Source: Pycnopodia helianthoides (lineage: Eukaryota; Echinodermata; Asteroidea; Forcipulatida; Asteriidae). From it: a stretch of 64,000 nt of DNA. The stretch is taken from contig CM063243.1 in the NCBI GenBank assembly GCA_032158295.1, positions 11,252,931 through 11,316,930 of the forward strand. Direction: 5' to 3'. A model generated the notes under the pieces. The model had not been told where the DNA came from, did no database searches, and worked only from the letters and a program-made list of their open reading frames with translations. Positions 46,775-58,400 of this stretch are shown one piece after another. Position 1 is the stretch's first letter; every line of letters begins with the position of its first letter. The position numbers and the translations under genes were made by a program.

Positions 46775-47546
46775 TTTAGATTTGTTTACAGGCTGGGGGG
46801 GGGAAGTACTGGGTATACAGTGCCAAAAACAAAAAATAGTCTTATGTTTAAGCTTTTACCTGTGCCCTGAATTGGGTCCATGTGATCATTGTTATCTTAT
46901 GTCTCGGATTGCTTGAACATTTCCAAATAATCAAACTGATGAAGGGTTTGATTAACAACCTCATTGGTTGAATTAAGTAACAATCGCCCCGGCGAATTTC
47001 ATTCATTCATTCAATGAGGAGTACAATAATGTTTTCAGTAATATTAATAATACAAGTTAAATAATACAAAGTAAAATTAAACAAATCAATTCAAAACAAA
47101 TACATGTTAAAAAAACCCATCCACAACCACTTTTTCTTTCAAAAATGAGGCATTTTGTAATTAAAGATTAACAAAAGTCGACTCTTCATAGTGAAATATT
47201 AATTTTAATGGCGATGCTATTAAAGCAAGTGTTTATTTAGGTCTGCGCTTTATGCTCTACAGTCAATAAATATATTTTCTATGGTTTGGCCTATTAGTTG
47301 ACACACCTGCTCCGAGGAGATGCCATACCACTGTCAACATCAAAGTTGGTACTACTCCTAATTATGATGAAATATTTTATATGGAACAAGTTTGCCCAGC
47401 TTCGATGATTGTATGTACCCCATTTAAAAAAATGTCAAAGTCCAAAAAGGGGAAAACGTTTTTTCGCTGTGGAAGAAAATAAACTGCCGCACAGGCCTGT
47501 ACTTAAAAAAAATATATATTTGTGACTGATTCTTTTCTTGGATGGT

Positions 47547-47585
47547 GTTGTTGTTGTTTGTTGTTGTTGTTGTTGTTGTTTTGGT
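47547..47585. repeat. GTT microsatellite
   Basis: Interrupted TTG/GTT run. Confidence 0.85.
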
Positions 47586-48302
47586 TTTTGTTGATAAATA
47601 GGTCAGGGCTTTTAACGCCTGTGTTTTAAATGTATTGAGTTAGCCTTAATTGTTACCGGACCTTTTTCTGCAGTTTTTTTCTGAAGTTAATATACAAGAA
47701 ACAGGGTAGAAATAAAACTCTTACATTGAAATGGTCTTAACGGGTAGTCTAAATTATCTTATTAGATCTACTCTCAAGAGAGATGGCATATATCTTTAAC
47801 GTGTGTCTGTAATAAATCTGCGAGTCGTGTTTAGCAACTCCCCATCGGTGGGAATATCCGCAGATGTTCTGCTGAAACTAATTGAGTCGCGAGTCAAAGG
47901 TTAACGCTTTTTATAACAGTCTTTTAAGACACAACCTCGGTTAGAAAACGCGCGGATGCAGCGGGGGAATGTTTATTAATTATTAATAAAGCCCTCCGTT
48001 GATTTTTAACACTTCTACAGCGGATGCTAATTCTAATCACTGGCTTGCAGTTTTAGTACACATTTTGCTTGCAGTGTAGTGAACGAATTTTTAAAAAGTG
48101 TTCTTGATTCTCTACGTCACCCATTATACCTGTAACATTGTCTGTGTTGTAAAAACAATTGTACCGCCGTGTCCAATGACTTGCGAAACCAATGGACGAC
48201 CTCAAGAAGCATAACCTGTCAGCAAATGGAATGAGTTAAATTTCAAAGACGTCTAAGAGACGGTTTCTTACAAGGGAATTTGGCGTGAAGTCGGCAATAA
48301 TC

Positions 48303-50372
48303 ATGGTGAGTTCAAACGACCATTTCAATGATTTTTGTAAAAAAAGTGTTCATTTATAGGCTGATGAAAGTCAATTCAAGGGTTTCGTCAGTGCACACAT
48401 GGAATTTTGGCCCTGCGTGAACACTTTTCATCATTTATTAATGACATTTAAAAGAATGCATATACAATGACAAAAAGGTCCCTCAAAGTAGGCTGACAAT
48501 AATTTGTCGTTAATTCTTTATTTTCCAGCAAATGGACGGTGTAGCTTTCGAAGCCTAAGACACAAGGAAACAGGCATGTATTTTGACACCGCGAAAATAT
48601 TAAATAATAATGATTTTTTTCCGTTATCTTTTTTTAGAGATGGGTTTGCGAGAAGCTAACAATCAATAATTTTCAATGGCTTGTGGTTCCCAAGGTTTGT
48701 GGTCTCTAACCACTTAAAACGATTATCCGTTAATAATACATCTCCGCTTTCTCGAAAAGATTCTTTAATATTAAAGGCCTGTATAGTGGGGTTGTAAAGA
48801 TGTGCCACCAATTTATAATAATAGGATATGCCGCCGAATAACTCTGAGTTTGTATCACCCGAGCTGTTTACAATAAACAAAACTTGTAGGTGCATGGTTG
48901 ATTTGTTTACGAGAGGCTGATCATATGTTTTTGTACAAGGCCGTCAACATCAAGGTACTTCTTGTATGTAGGGGCCTACACAATCGAGTATACGTTGATG
49001 TAAGAAACGGCGTCAGCTGCAAAGTTCCAAAGAAAACGAAATGCTTCATAAACATGTCAAACCGGCGTACCAAACACACACATTAAATCATGGAGGAGTA
49101 TTTCTACCTCCAAGATCAAAGTAAGCAGGTCAGTCGTCGAGGTTTGGAACTCGTCATATTGCAGGTTGTTGGTCCTTGTGTTAAAACTAAATCGCTCACA
49201 TTAAATCTTGGGCATCGCTAAATTAGTGACGCAGATTTAGTTGTACATTTGAAAAAGCAGAATTTAAACAACGAATTGAAGTGCTGCCGTTATCACTGAA
49301 TGTACAATTGATGATAAAATGATCAAGTTGTTGCATGTTTTCCATGTTTTCCACAGGATTCGGACCTTCCTAATAATGCAAAGGAGCACTATGAAACAGT
49401 ATATGAAAACGCAAGTCAGATATTATCTGGGGACTTGGTTGCACAGAGAGACATTCGAGATGGTATCATGGCCCTTCAAGATCGACTAAGGGTAAGCGAG
49501 TAATCCTTCTTGTCTGTTTTCACTGTATATATAGGGCAATAGATGATTATAATATATAAATAAAATATAAAACACACAGGTAAACAAGTAAATGAACAAT
49601 CAACAATCACTGTATACTTTATCAACACTTCGTGGTCTTATCCATCGATAATGAAATAGATCATGAAGGCTTTGCGACCTAGAAATGAATGTCAACTTAT
49701 AGAAATGAATGTCAACTTACCGCCCACACACTCCCATCGGGGTTGCTGATCCGGGCTTTTAAACTCTTGTATCCGGACGAGTCAGCGTTCACTCCCAGTC
49801 TTTCTGCCCGGGTATTCAATTGGAGAACATACCTAATGACGCATAATTGAAACAATGGCCGGTTAACATTCCACATAATTTTCTGTATTACGGTACTCTA
49901 TATTGATAAGGCTCTCTAAAAAAGTACTTTTGTCTTGTGGAACTTTCAGACAATTGAATTGAGGTCCAAAAAGCTCAATTGTGTTAGTTGTGAATCAAAA
50001 CTAGCATCGTATTAAAGCATAATCACAACTTGTGGTTATGCTTTATACGATATTATAAGACTCAAAAGCTGTACTTGTGATTCAGTCTGCGGTGAGCGAT
50101 GGACCAACTCTTTTGTGGTGTTTTTGTGGAACACAAACTTAATTCTGCGATGTTTGCTTTTTTCATTATAATTCCAGCAGCTTGAGATGAAGCTGAGTGA
50201 TTGTGCTGAACTGTACGAGAAGCGACGCGAGCGGCTGGTAACGAAACATAGAGATGCTCGGACAGCTCATGTCTGCAACCGTGTCTTGATTTGCTCCTTT
50301 CTTATGGTCGTAATATCATACATCATAAGATGCCTACAGAGTCCACGTGAACCCTGCTTCCAAGAACATTAA
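48303..50372 (+). CDS. Small tail-anchored coiled-coil protein, unrecognised family
   Basis: Model: 48303-48305 (ATG only, then gtgagt), 49357-49491 and 50178-50372, all phase 0, 110 residues. The frame before the ATG has no other Met before a stop. The middle exon (DSDLPNNAKEHYETVYENAS onward) and the start of the last are charged and helical, likely coiled coil (about residues 10-75). A hydrophobic segment (VLICSFLMVVISYII, about 82-97) near the C-terminus suggests a tail-anchored membrane protein with a short CLQSPREPC lumenal tail. The last exon begins at a tandem CAGCAG acceptor, so Gln47 may be optional. AATAAA at 50440. The splice frame is sound for exons 2-3; the one-codon first exon is the weak point. 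No function assigned. Confidence 0.55.
49955..50090. repeat. Stem-loop repeat in an intron
   Basis: TCGTATTAAAGCATAATCAC with AACTTGTGGTTATGCTTTATACGA forms a long near-perfect hairpin centred near 50031, with looser outer matches. A small foldback element is likely. Confidence 0.6.
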
Positions 50373-50445
50373 CAAAGAAGGACTCTAGAGGGAGCCCTTT
50401 CTAAATACAAATATTTTTTATTCCAATACTGTAGTTTTCAATAAA

Positions 50446-51318
50446 TACACCATACATGCAACCAATCTGTGACATTCTATCAAATTAGACACCCACGTCT
50501 TCGAAAAGCAACCCCATCCCCCCCAAAAAATATTAAAAAATCGGAGATTTGTTCCTAGTCCCACACGTGCTTATACTTTGAGAAATTGACAAAATAAAAT
50601 AACAAGAACAGTGAGTATAAGGGCACAATTTTCTCACACATGCCGCAGTACGTATGTTATAAACGGAATATTTCTTATGACAATAGATGGTAATGGTATT
50701 TCAAGTTGAAAAACAAACTATTGGATTACAAACTATAATTGTTTTGTTTTATAATCAGTACCAATTATGTATTACACCTTTAAAGATTGATGGGGTTTTA
50801 GCATAATATGAGCTGTACGGACATTAAAACTAAATGTTATGCAGTTACAGAGTAAGTTCAGTTTGATAATCTAAATTCAGTATTAAAAAACCATATGATT
50901 CGTTATTCTGGTAAAAAAAAGTTCCATATAATCTGGTGTCATTTGTTCAATGATAATAAAGCAGAGTTCAACCAGGCCAGCTTATCGTGGAAGTTTGCAT
51001 AGTATTTGACACCGGAACCCCTGGTATAAACAAGGCAGCTATAAATAACCAACGTCACGCTCTAGATTTTGAATAGCTGCTTTATTGGATGACTGCAATA
51101 ATGCACTGTGTTGGATTAGATAATGCTGACACGTTCTCAGGGCAGTAGGTTGACTGCACAACTCTACCATGGGAAAATATAACCGTTTACAACTGCATAT
51201 TGCAAACGGTGCGTATCATATCTAGGCTACCGAGTCATAATTGTTATTTACACACTAAGACAGGTAGACAGTGGTGTAGGCTACAGCTCTTCAAGATCAT
51301 TTTTTTTACAAACCGAAC
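50446..51318. other. No gene seen
   Basis: AT-rich spacer between the two small membrane-protein genes. No supported exon. Confidence 0.45.
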
Positions 51319-52337
51319 ATGACAGAACATTCTCAACTTGGTGAATCGATTGGTTGTAATGAGAAGCGAGTTTTACGGAGATCTCACAGCAGCATTGAGA
51401 TTGCTGATATTAACAAGGTAAAACAAAATTAATGATGATTACAGGCCTATGTGTACTCTTATATGGGATGACAATAATGCATTGAATGTGATGCAATGAA
51501 TTTTCGTCACACGCTCATTTGCAGGTGAGGATTGTTTGATACATGAAAGTGAGATACTATGATGAAAATTGTTTTGAATGTCCGCGCTTGGGTTAGTCTG
51601 GATGCTCATACATCATGTATAAACACAGTTTTTATTTTATGATGACTATTTTAATTTGTTATCAAAGGTGAGCTGCTATCTCACAAAGGAGTAAGGACAC
51701 ATCTTACTCACGACTTGATTGCTGATATTTTCACTCATTAAACAATTTTTGTTTACAGTGCACGCATCAATCCGCTTAGCCCACACTTCCGTCGTTAAAA
51801 TGAACAGTTCTAGGCATACCGAAATTTCATTGTTTACTTTTCTGCTAGGTTCGTCGACGGCGGCGTAGGTCGTCTGACATCCAACGAGAGTTCATACTCA
51901 TTAGAGAAGAACTACAGCTAGATCAAGAAAGAAACGCCCTCAAGAACACCCTGCTTCAGCTCACGGGAAAAGTTCAAAAACTAAAGGCCCAACTTGGCTC
52001 GGAGCGTCAGCAACACCGCCCTCAACGCTCCGAATTGGAGTTCCCACATAAAGAAAACATCATCGAGTGTGATGACTTGAACGACCTAATGGACTTCCTG
52101 TCCCACTTTTTCTTAGTGAGTCTGACAGTATTGGTCGTTGTTTGGTTCACCGTCTGTTTGAGCACATTCACTGCCATGTATCTCTTGCCGGAGCTCTATC
52201 TAGAGTGTGCCATCTTGCCGAGGACAGAGGGCGCTGTAGACATACACCAGGAGAGGACAACATTGTCATGGCAACTAGTCTTTGGACAGCATCCCTGCCA
52301 GCCAGTTTATCTACAGTGTGATGAGCAAAGTGGTTGA
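51319..52337 (+). CDS. Coiled-coil, single-membrane-segment protein, unrecognised family
   Basis: Exons 51319-51417 and 51849-52337, phase 0, 195 residues. Residues 1-33 are polar (MTEHSQLGESIGCNEKRVLR onward). Exon 2 starts with a VRRRRRRSSD basic patch, then a probable coiled coil (about residues 45-85, with regularly spaced Leu/Ile) and an acidic ECDDLNDLMDF segment. A long hydrophobic segment (about 117-144: HFFLVSLTVLVVVWFTVCLS onward) follows, then a roughly 50-residue tail. The arrangement parallels the neighbouring gene at 48303-50372, but no sequence similarity was seen between them. By the basic-in rule the N-terminus should be cytosolic. Function unknown. Confidence 0.65.
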
Positions 52338-52565
52338 ACATCTTCATCATGGTCCAGCTGCATTGTTTGCCAGAATCCAATCCAGAACGGGCAGTTCAAG
52401 ATTACATTATTTTAGTTGAGAGTGGATTCTTGTTTAGCTATACAGACATCTTCGAGCAGTTAAAAGCAGTTTGTGTTTTTCAACTTGACTTTTAATAGTG
52501 CAGTTAATTTGGAAGCAGTGCAGTGAACAAGCGGCGCTTAAAGACCATGGTCTTTATGGGGTGAT

Positions 52566-52932
52566 TACCAACTTGTAAAATATACTTTTTGATCACAGAT
52601 TTACATAAAACTTACACGGTCTAATGATGATGATAGTAGAAAACATCCCTTGAAATGTTTCTGTCTGAAATGCCATATTTGATGAGAGAAATGAATAAAC
52701 TAATTTTCCGATTGGAGTTTATCGCTCAGTGAGCGTTTTATTCATTTGTTGAATCTATTTGATTTCATGAAAATGTGTAATCGGTTTTTCACTATTTTCT
52801 CGTGACCCAGATGGCCGATCGATCTCAAACTTCTACAGGTTTGTCAGTTTATGTATATGGTGGATTACATAAAGTGCTTACACTGCCAGCAATTGTTATG
52901 TTAGCAAAACCAATTCTGTAATGTTCCTTTAA
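52566..52932 (+). mobile_element. MITE family B copy 4, left end missing
   Basis: Picks up family B at TACCAACTTGTAAAATATAC and runs to the right terminus CTGTAATGTTCCTTTAA. The first part of the left terminus is lost. Confidence 0.8.
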
Positions 52933-55425
52933 GTGACGTCCTCATTCGTTTTGTGCACAGAAGTGAGCCGAGTTCTGTCACACAGCCCGGATCCCTATGG
53001 CTAAAGTCATCGGTGTCGGAAGACTCCTCTTTGTTCTTCCATTGTCTCGGTTTCAACAAGTATACCTACTCATAACATACACACTGATATGGACAGATTT
53101 TGTCCTTTGAAATTCGATTTTTGAAATTAGCTTAATAATCTAAAAAGAAATTAACTTACGGTCTTTGCGAGCATCGTGTCATTTTCACCCTTCGGGTACT
53201 GTTTCTGAATCTTGCAAGATGTCATCAACAGATAAAAAGTCTGCATCTGAGCCTCATGGGATTCCTGTAATGGGAAAAGTGAGCCAGGACACGCTGTTTA
53301 CAATCCACAATGATGTTGCATTAAATTCCGTGAAGGCTCTCTCCAAAGCAAATTTCTAATCAATTATGGGAGTTCTGCTTAAAGGAACGCAATACCTTTG
53401 GATTGGGCGCTTTGGGCTGTGCAAAAGCGTTTGCTTTGAAACGGATATCGTGAATTGAAAAGATATTTTATTGGATATAATGATTTACATAAATATCTAT
53501 TGAAATTGTGTGGTTTTTGTGTAGTTTCATGAGGGAACACAGTTTGCTGATCTGCTGGTTGTATTCCAAGAGGCAAATATTTGTTTTATTTTATCACTTG
53601 GACTAATTTAAACACACTGTACATGTAGGTGTTTTGTGCATGATCAACTCTTGAAAAGGATAATGAGCAATTCCAAACAGCTGAGGTTTGAGAGCTTTTG
53701 AGGCATTGTCCCTCTAAAGAGGCACTGCCGTCGTGATCGCAGTGAGTCTGTGGCCAGACATTACATTTTGAACTCTGACCAAGTTACTGCACTCGCGCGC
53801 TTTGTTTGTGATGTGACGGTCAACGCGCGCGTGTGTTGAGAGTTCATGTTTCCCATGTCCAGCCACAAGCAGACTATGATCACGACGGCAGTGCCCCTTT
53901 AAACTCTGCGAAGTGTGAGTGAGCTGAAACATGCATATACAATGCAGTGTGTTGTTAAAGACGGACACTAAAGTCAAATTCAGTTTTTAAATCCACTCAC
54001 TTTCCAACAGAAAGAGTCCGTATAAAAAATGTCCACCACAATTTTGTTTTTAAACTGTTATCGTCATGTGCTTGAATGAGATCATGATGACACAGTTAAT
54101 TTCATAGCATGCAACCCAATCGCGCTCAAGAGAATAATCCTGAAACTTTGTTGTCTTCAAGAATATTTTAGGGGAAAAGGACGTTTTTTCCCTCATTAAA
54201 ATTCAATTCACTTTTTGGTCATTATTTTTGACTTGCCTTTTCTCCCCTCAACCACCTATCCCGCTGGAGTCGTCCATACACACCTGTACAATGTTAAAGC
54301 TTACAGCCCTCGCCTGGAATTTGTTTCACTTTTATTAAAGTTATTACCAAAGGGAAGTTTCACAGTACAGCCATTGAAAAACTTAACGAGAACGGAACAT
54401 TCAGAAATAACAGCACATGTATAAGCACTACTAATCGTAACCACAGAAGGATAGTTTTTAAACGCTAATACTTTTACACTAGATGTAATTTAATATGATT
54501 TAAGAAAATTGTTATTTAATATGTACATTAGAAATATAAAAAACAGTTAAATACATCAACACTTCATAACGTCGTAAAGAATCAGCAAACATAGAAATGT
54601 GTAACTTGTCTGTAAATACACAAACCCCGTCTTACTTCCCATGGTAAAGTTATGATTTTTTGTTATGATTTAAATCAACAAGTTCTAGATTTTTCCAACA
54701 GTTTTAGATAATGAACACAAAATATTTAATGTCGAATTTATGACGGACACATCTTTGACAAAGAGTTGGAGGTAACGTTCCGAGACACACTCGCTCCCAA
54801 CATTGGCAAATGTAATAGAATGAATTATATTTAACAATTATGTGCAAGGTGTCAACAGGGACGTATTCCATAAAATGATGAGTTGTCAGCATATTGTTAC
54901 GACTGTTACTTTAAAATAAAAATATTGCTTAGAAAACCTTGTTAACAATATCTACGATCCATATCCTTATGGGCTTGATTTGGCAAACCGCTCAGAATCA
55001 ACTTAATAATGATTAGCCAATGAACATATCTGCAGTTGCCAAGCAAGGTGGGATATAGCACTATACAAATCACCAAGGCAACTCATAGCATTGGTGAAAT
55101 TGACCCCCGGATAGCTGTGATCAGTACAATAATGAGTCTAGAACGAAGGAATCATCCGAGGCATAATCAGAGGGAGGGGCAGGGGAGGCAGATTCCCCCC
55201 TCTTGCCCCATACATTAAAAGGTGACCCCCCTCCCCTAAAAATGGTATACAAAAAAACGTATTTGCCTTCGCTTGCTTCTAAATAAAAATGTTTAGTTAC
55301 GACACTGGAATCATCGACTGTGAGTCAATGGGGGGGGGGCACTTAAGAGTACACTTGTATCTGTCCTTTGAAGATTGAGTTGGTTATGGCTCAAATTAAC
55401 GCGAGACAACAGCCACCTCAACCCA
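52933..55425. other. No supported gene; spacer before the 3' end of GALNT7
   Basis: Contains the MITE at 53712-53902 and a short plus-strand frame at 53219-53356 discussed under rejected items. The minus-strand 3' UTR of GALNT7 extends into it below 55426. Confidence 0.4.
53712..53902. mobile_element. Small TIR element
   Basis: Left TCTAAAGAGGCACTGCCGTC GTGATC; right GATCACGACGGCAGTGCCCC TTTAAAC. Inner inverted words GTGGCCAGACA and TCCAGCCAC. CG-rich centre with GCGCGC words. Non-coding. Confidence 0.75.
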
Positions 55426-58400
55426 TCAGATCACCAGTGTATCTAAAAGGAAAGGATCATCGAATGTCCAGAGCTGAGGATCATAATTCTTCCTGCATGA
55501 AGAGAGTTGTATTCTCAGACCAGCTCGTTCCAGACACTTGTGTTGACTTCGTCTCATGACAGTGCTCTTCTCCTATATACAAAAATTAGATAGATGCAAT
55601 ACATTTGTCTGAAAGTTTGTTTGTCCTTGTTTTGTTTATCTGTTTATTAAATTCAGTTTTCCCAAAATAATTGTCTTCGTTCTTTTTAAGACCCTTTCCC
55701 CCACTCTAATCTTTGAACTGTAATTTATATAATATTTATTTGCGTGCCATTTATAGTGAAGGTATTGTATGCTATTGAACATAATAATTTATGTTAAACA
55801 GTTCTTTGAAATGTGTTCGTTTTTGGAGAGTATATTTATTTTCGTCCTCTACTTTCAATATTTATTTTGTACACATTAACTGTACACATAACCTGTGAAA
55901 GTTGCTCCCATTTTAGTCAATACAACATTCTAGCGAAGAAAGAGAGAAAACATTAACATGGAGTTTAGACGTTTTAAACGTGCTTATTTTCATTTCTCGA
56001 TATTGACAAAAATCCAGAGGTTGAAACAATTAATACTTTTTTTTTCGAAAACTATACCAATCGTTTAATTAATCGTTAATAACTAATTTTTGTGAAGCCA
56101 AACAATGAGATTAAAATGTGCCAGTATACCTGATCATGTTGCCAATCTGTGATGACGTTTGGACTATTACAAGCTGTGATCATCACTGTTTGCCCTGTTT
56201 GTCCAAGGCAGAAATCGTTGACTCGTATATCACCGTGAGTGGTAAGGCGAAAAAACTATTAGGGACAGCAAAAACGTAATAACAGTTATAAAATCAGAAT
56301 TGTAACCCGTCATAGGCATAACTGCATTTACTACGTATTATGAGGTCATTTTATGATAATAACGGTACATGTATACATTGTCGAGCCATCAAACAGTTGC
56401 CATTGTAATACAAAGTTGTACACTATTGCAACAGCCATAAAGTCAATTTAGTAGCAGTGGATTGGAAAGAAAATTATTCATATTGGAAAGTAAATTATTC
56501 AAATGAATAATTCACTTTCCAATCGACTGCTTCTAAAATAGGAAAAAATAGAACTTATACATAATATGTACAAGTGCAGTAAAAGCTATTGTGGAGTCTG
56601 GACTTATTGCATATTGCATACTATACCTGGTTTCCACCCCTTCCATGACATTTGTACATGGTTAACTCCACTCCTTCGTTGACTGGTACCTTGTTTTTCG
56701 TATCTAAGCAAAACTCGGTGTCAAGTCCACGAATCTTGGAAAAAAGCAAAATGCAAGTCTCAGTGTAAATGAAAGGCGCATTTTATCCAACTGTATCGTT
56801 GAAGCAATGTAGATTGACTCATCAACAACCCATCCTCCCCAAAAGGAAAGAAAGGAAAACAAAGTTGAAAGAATCTGATACAATTAGTGCTCAACATACA
56901 TTATCTCAGCGAAACGAAAAAGCTTCATCAAACAAGTTGAAAAATTGAAATTGTATCCACACCGTTTTCTCTTGACTCAGAAGTATTCAGCGGCGTAGAC
57001 AGGACTTTTTCGGCGGTGGGGAAGGGGGTGGGGGACACACACAGGGGGTGGGGGACACACACAGGGGGCGGGGGACACACACAGAGGGGGCATTGCCTAC
57101 AAGTGTGGGGGGGGGGAGGGGGAATGGGTTTGTCAGTGGTGGGGGGTCATGCTTATATTTTGGAAGGGGGACGCTGCAGGGGACACCATCCTCTTATGTT
57201 CTTGGCATTTTGTGGCCACGGTAGCGATCACGATTGTTCACTACATTAGAGATTATACAAACACGCACTTTCTTTTTTTCCCCATTTTCTTTTCTTTTTG
57301 TGTGTGAGCACTTGTACAACACTATCGCGATTTTTTTCGTGGGGCACCGGGGGGGGGGGGCACTGGAAAATTGTGTTTTGTCAACAGCCGGGTACACGAC
57401 CAATGTATATCTTCTAGACCTATGCCTCACCTCGCCAGTCACTACGAGTTTAGGTGGTAACGGATAGTTACTGGTCAGATCATAAGCAACTTCACTCAGA
57501 TACCACTCAAAACTCTGACATTTCTTCTCTCGGCGGAAAAGAACCTGCTTGCTGACGTCACCGAGATTAAAAGAAGGCGCCCTCATGTAAGGCCGGCTGG
57601 CATACAGGCAGTCTTTGTGTTCGTCCATCCATACCTCGGCAACCCTAGCATTGTTCTGTTAAAACACGGTAATAACACGAGTCAGTAACAAGTACTTTCA
57701 CATCAAAAGCAACGGGTCAAAATATTGCCTTGAAAGTATTTCACGAAACCATCATCACACAGATTACTTCTTTTCCAAACATGTCCCCGTGTACATGTTA
57801 TTGGCCAAGTCTCATATACATTGTACTCCCATTGCTATTTATCACAATAGCCCAAAATATAATGAGGGTGATTTTATTGTTCTTGTGCTTCTGGACGAAG
57901 GTGTTGTAAGATTGCTGAACGACTGCAAGGGGCTGATGCGAGTAAATGAGATGTATACACAGATGAAGTGATATTCGTTTACCTTATCTCTGTAGTTGGT
58001 GAAAGTATCCCCTGGGAATGAGTATGGTAGGACACCATTTACTCTGTAGACGTGACCAACTCGGGAACAAGGCACCCAAAATATATTGCCTCCACACATC
58101 CAAGTCTGAACAAAAAACCAGCAGTTATCAAACTTTTATAAGCAATGATACTTTACAATTGTTTGTTTACAGTACATAACAAGTTGCAATTCTTGTTACT
58201 TATTTAATATCTTATTACAATCGCGATTCTTACCTTCAGAGACAGCTCGAAGTTTTCTCCTCCGTACATCTTGAGCCCGAGGTCGAAGCCGCCAAGCTCA
58301 AGGAAGTAAGATTTGTACATTGCAAATACCGTCCCTGAAAATGCAGGAGAACTAGAAGAAGAAAAACAAAAACTCAGTTCAATATCAAACGTGCTATGCT

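Larger units (their letters stand above)
46198..48302. other. GON7 3' region and intergenic DNA, no further gene seen
   Basis: Contains a roughly 60-bp tandem duplication and a palindrome (46621-46774), a short ATTC run near 47002 and a GTT microsatellite (47547-47585). Confidence 0.4.

Noticed and set aside
49090..49120. Alternative first exon (MEEYFYLQDQ) for the gene at 48303-50372
   Set aside because: It ends in phase 1 and would put a stop codon five codons into the next exon.
53219..53356. Plus-strand frame starting MSSTDKKSASEPHG with an internal gtgagc donor after GK
   Set aside because: Its only attractive partner exon turned out to be antisense to GALNT7. No family, no acceptor and no other partner.
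55368..55559. Plus-strand open frame with a KRVVF (PP1-docking-like) motif, splice-compatible with an exon at 53219
   Set aside because: The minus strand of the same stretch is the last GALNT7 exon ([15 protein letters not shown], then LWTF), with a proper acceptor and phase. The plus frame is its shadow.
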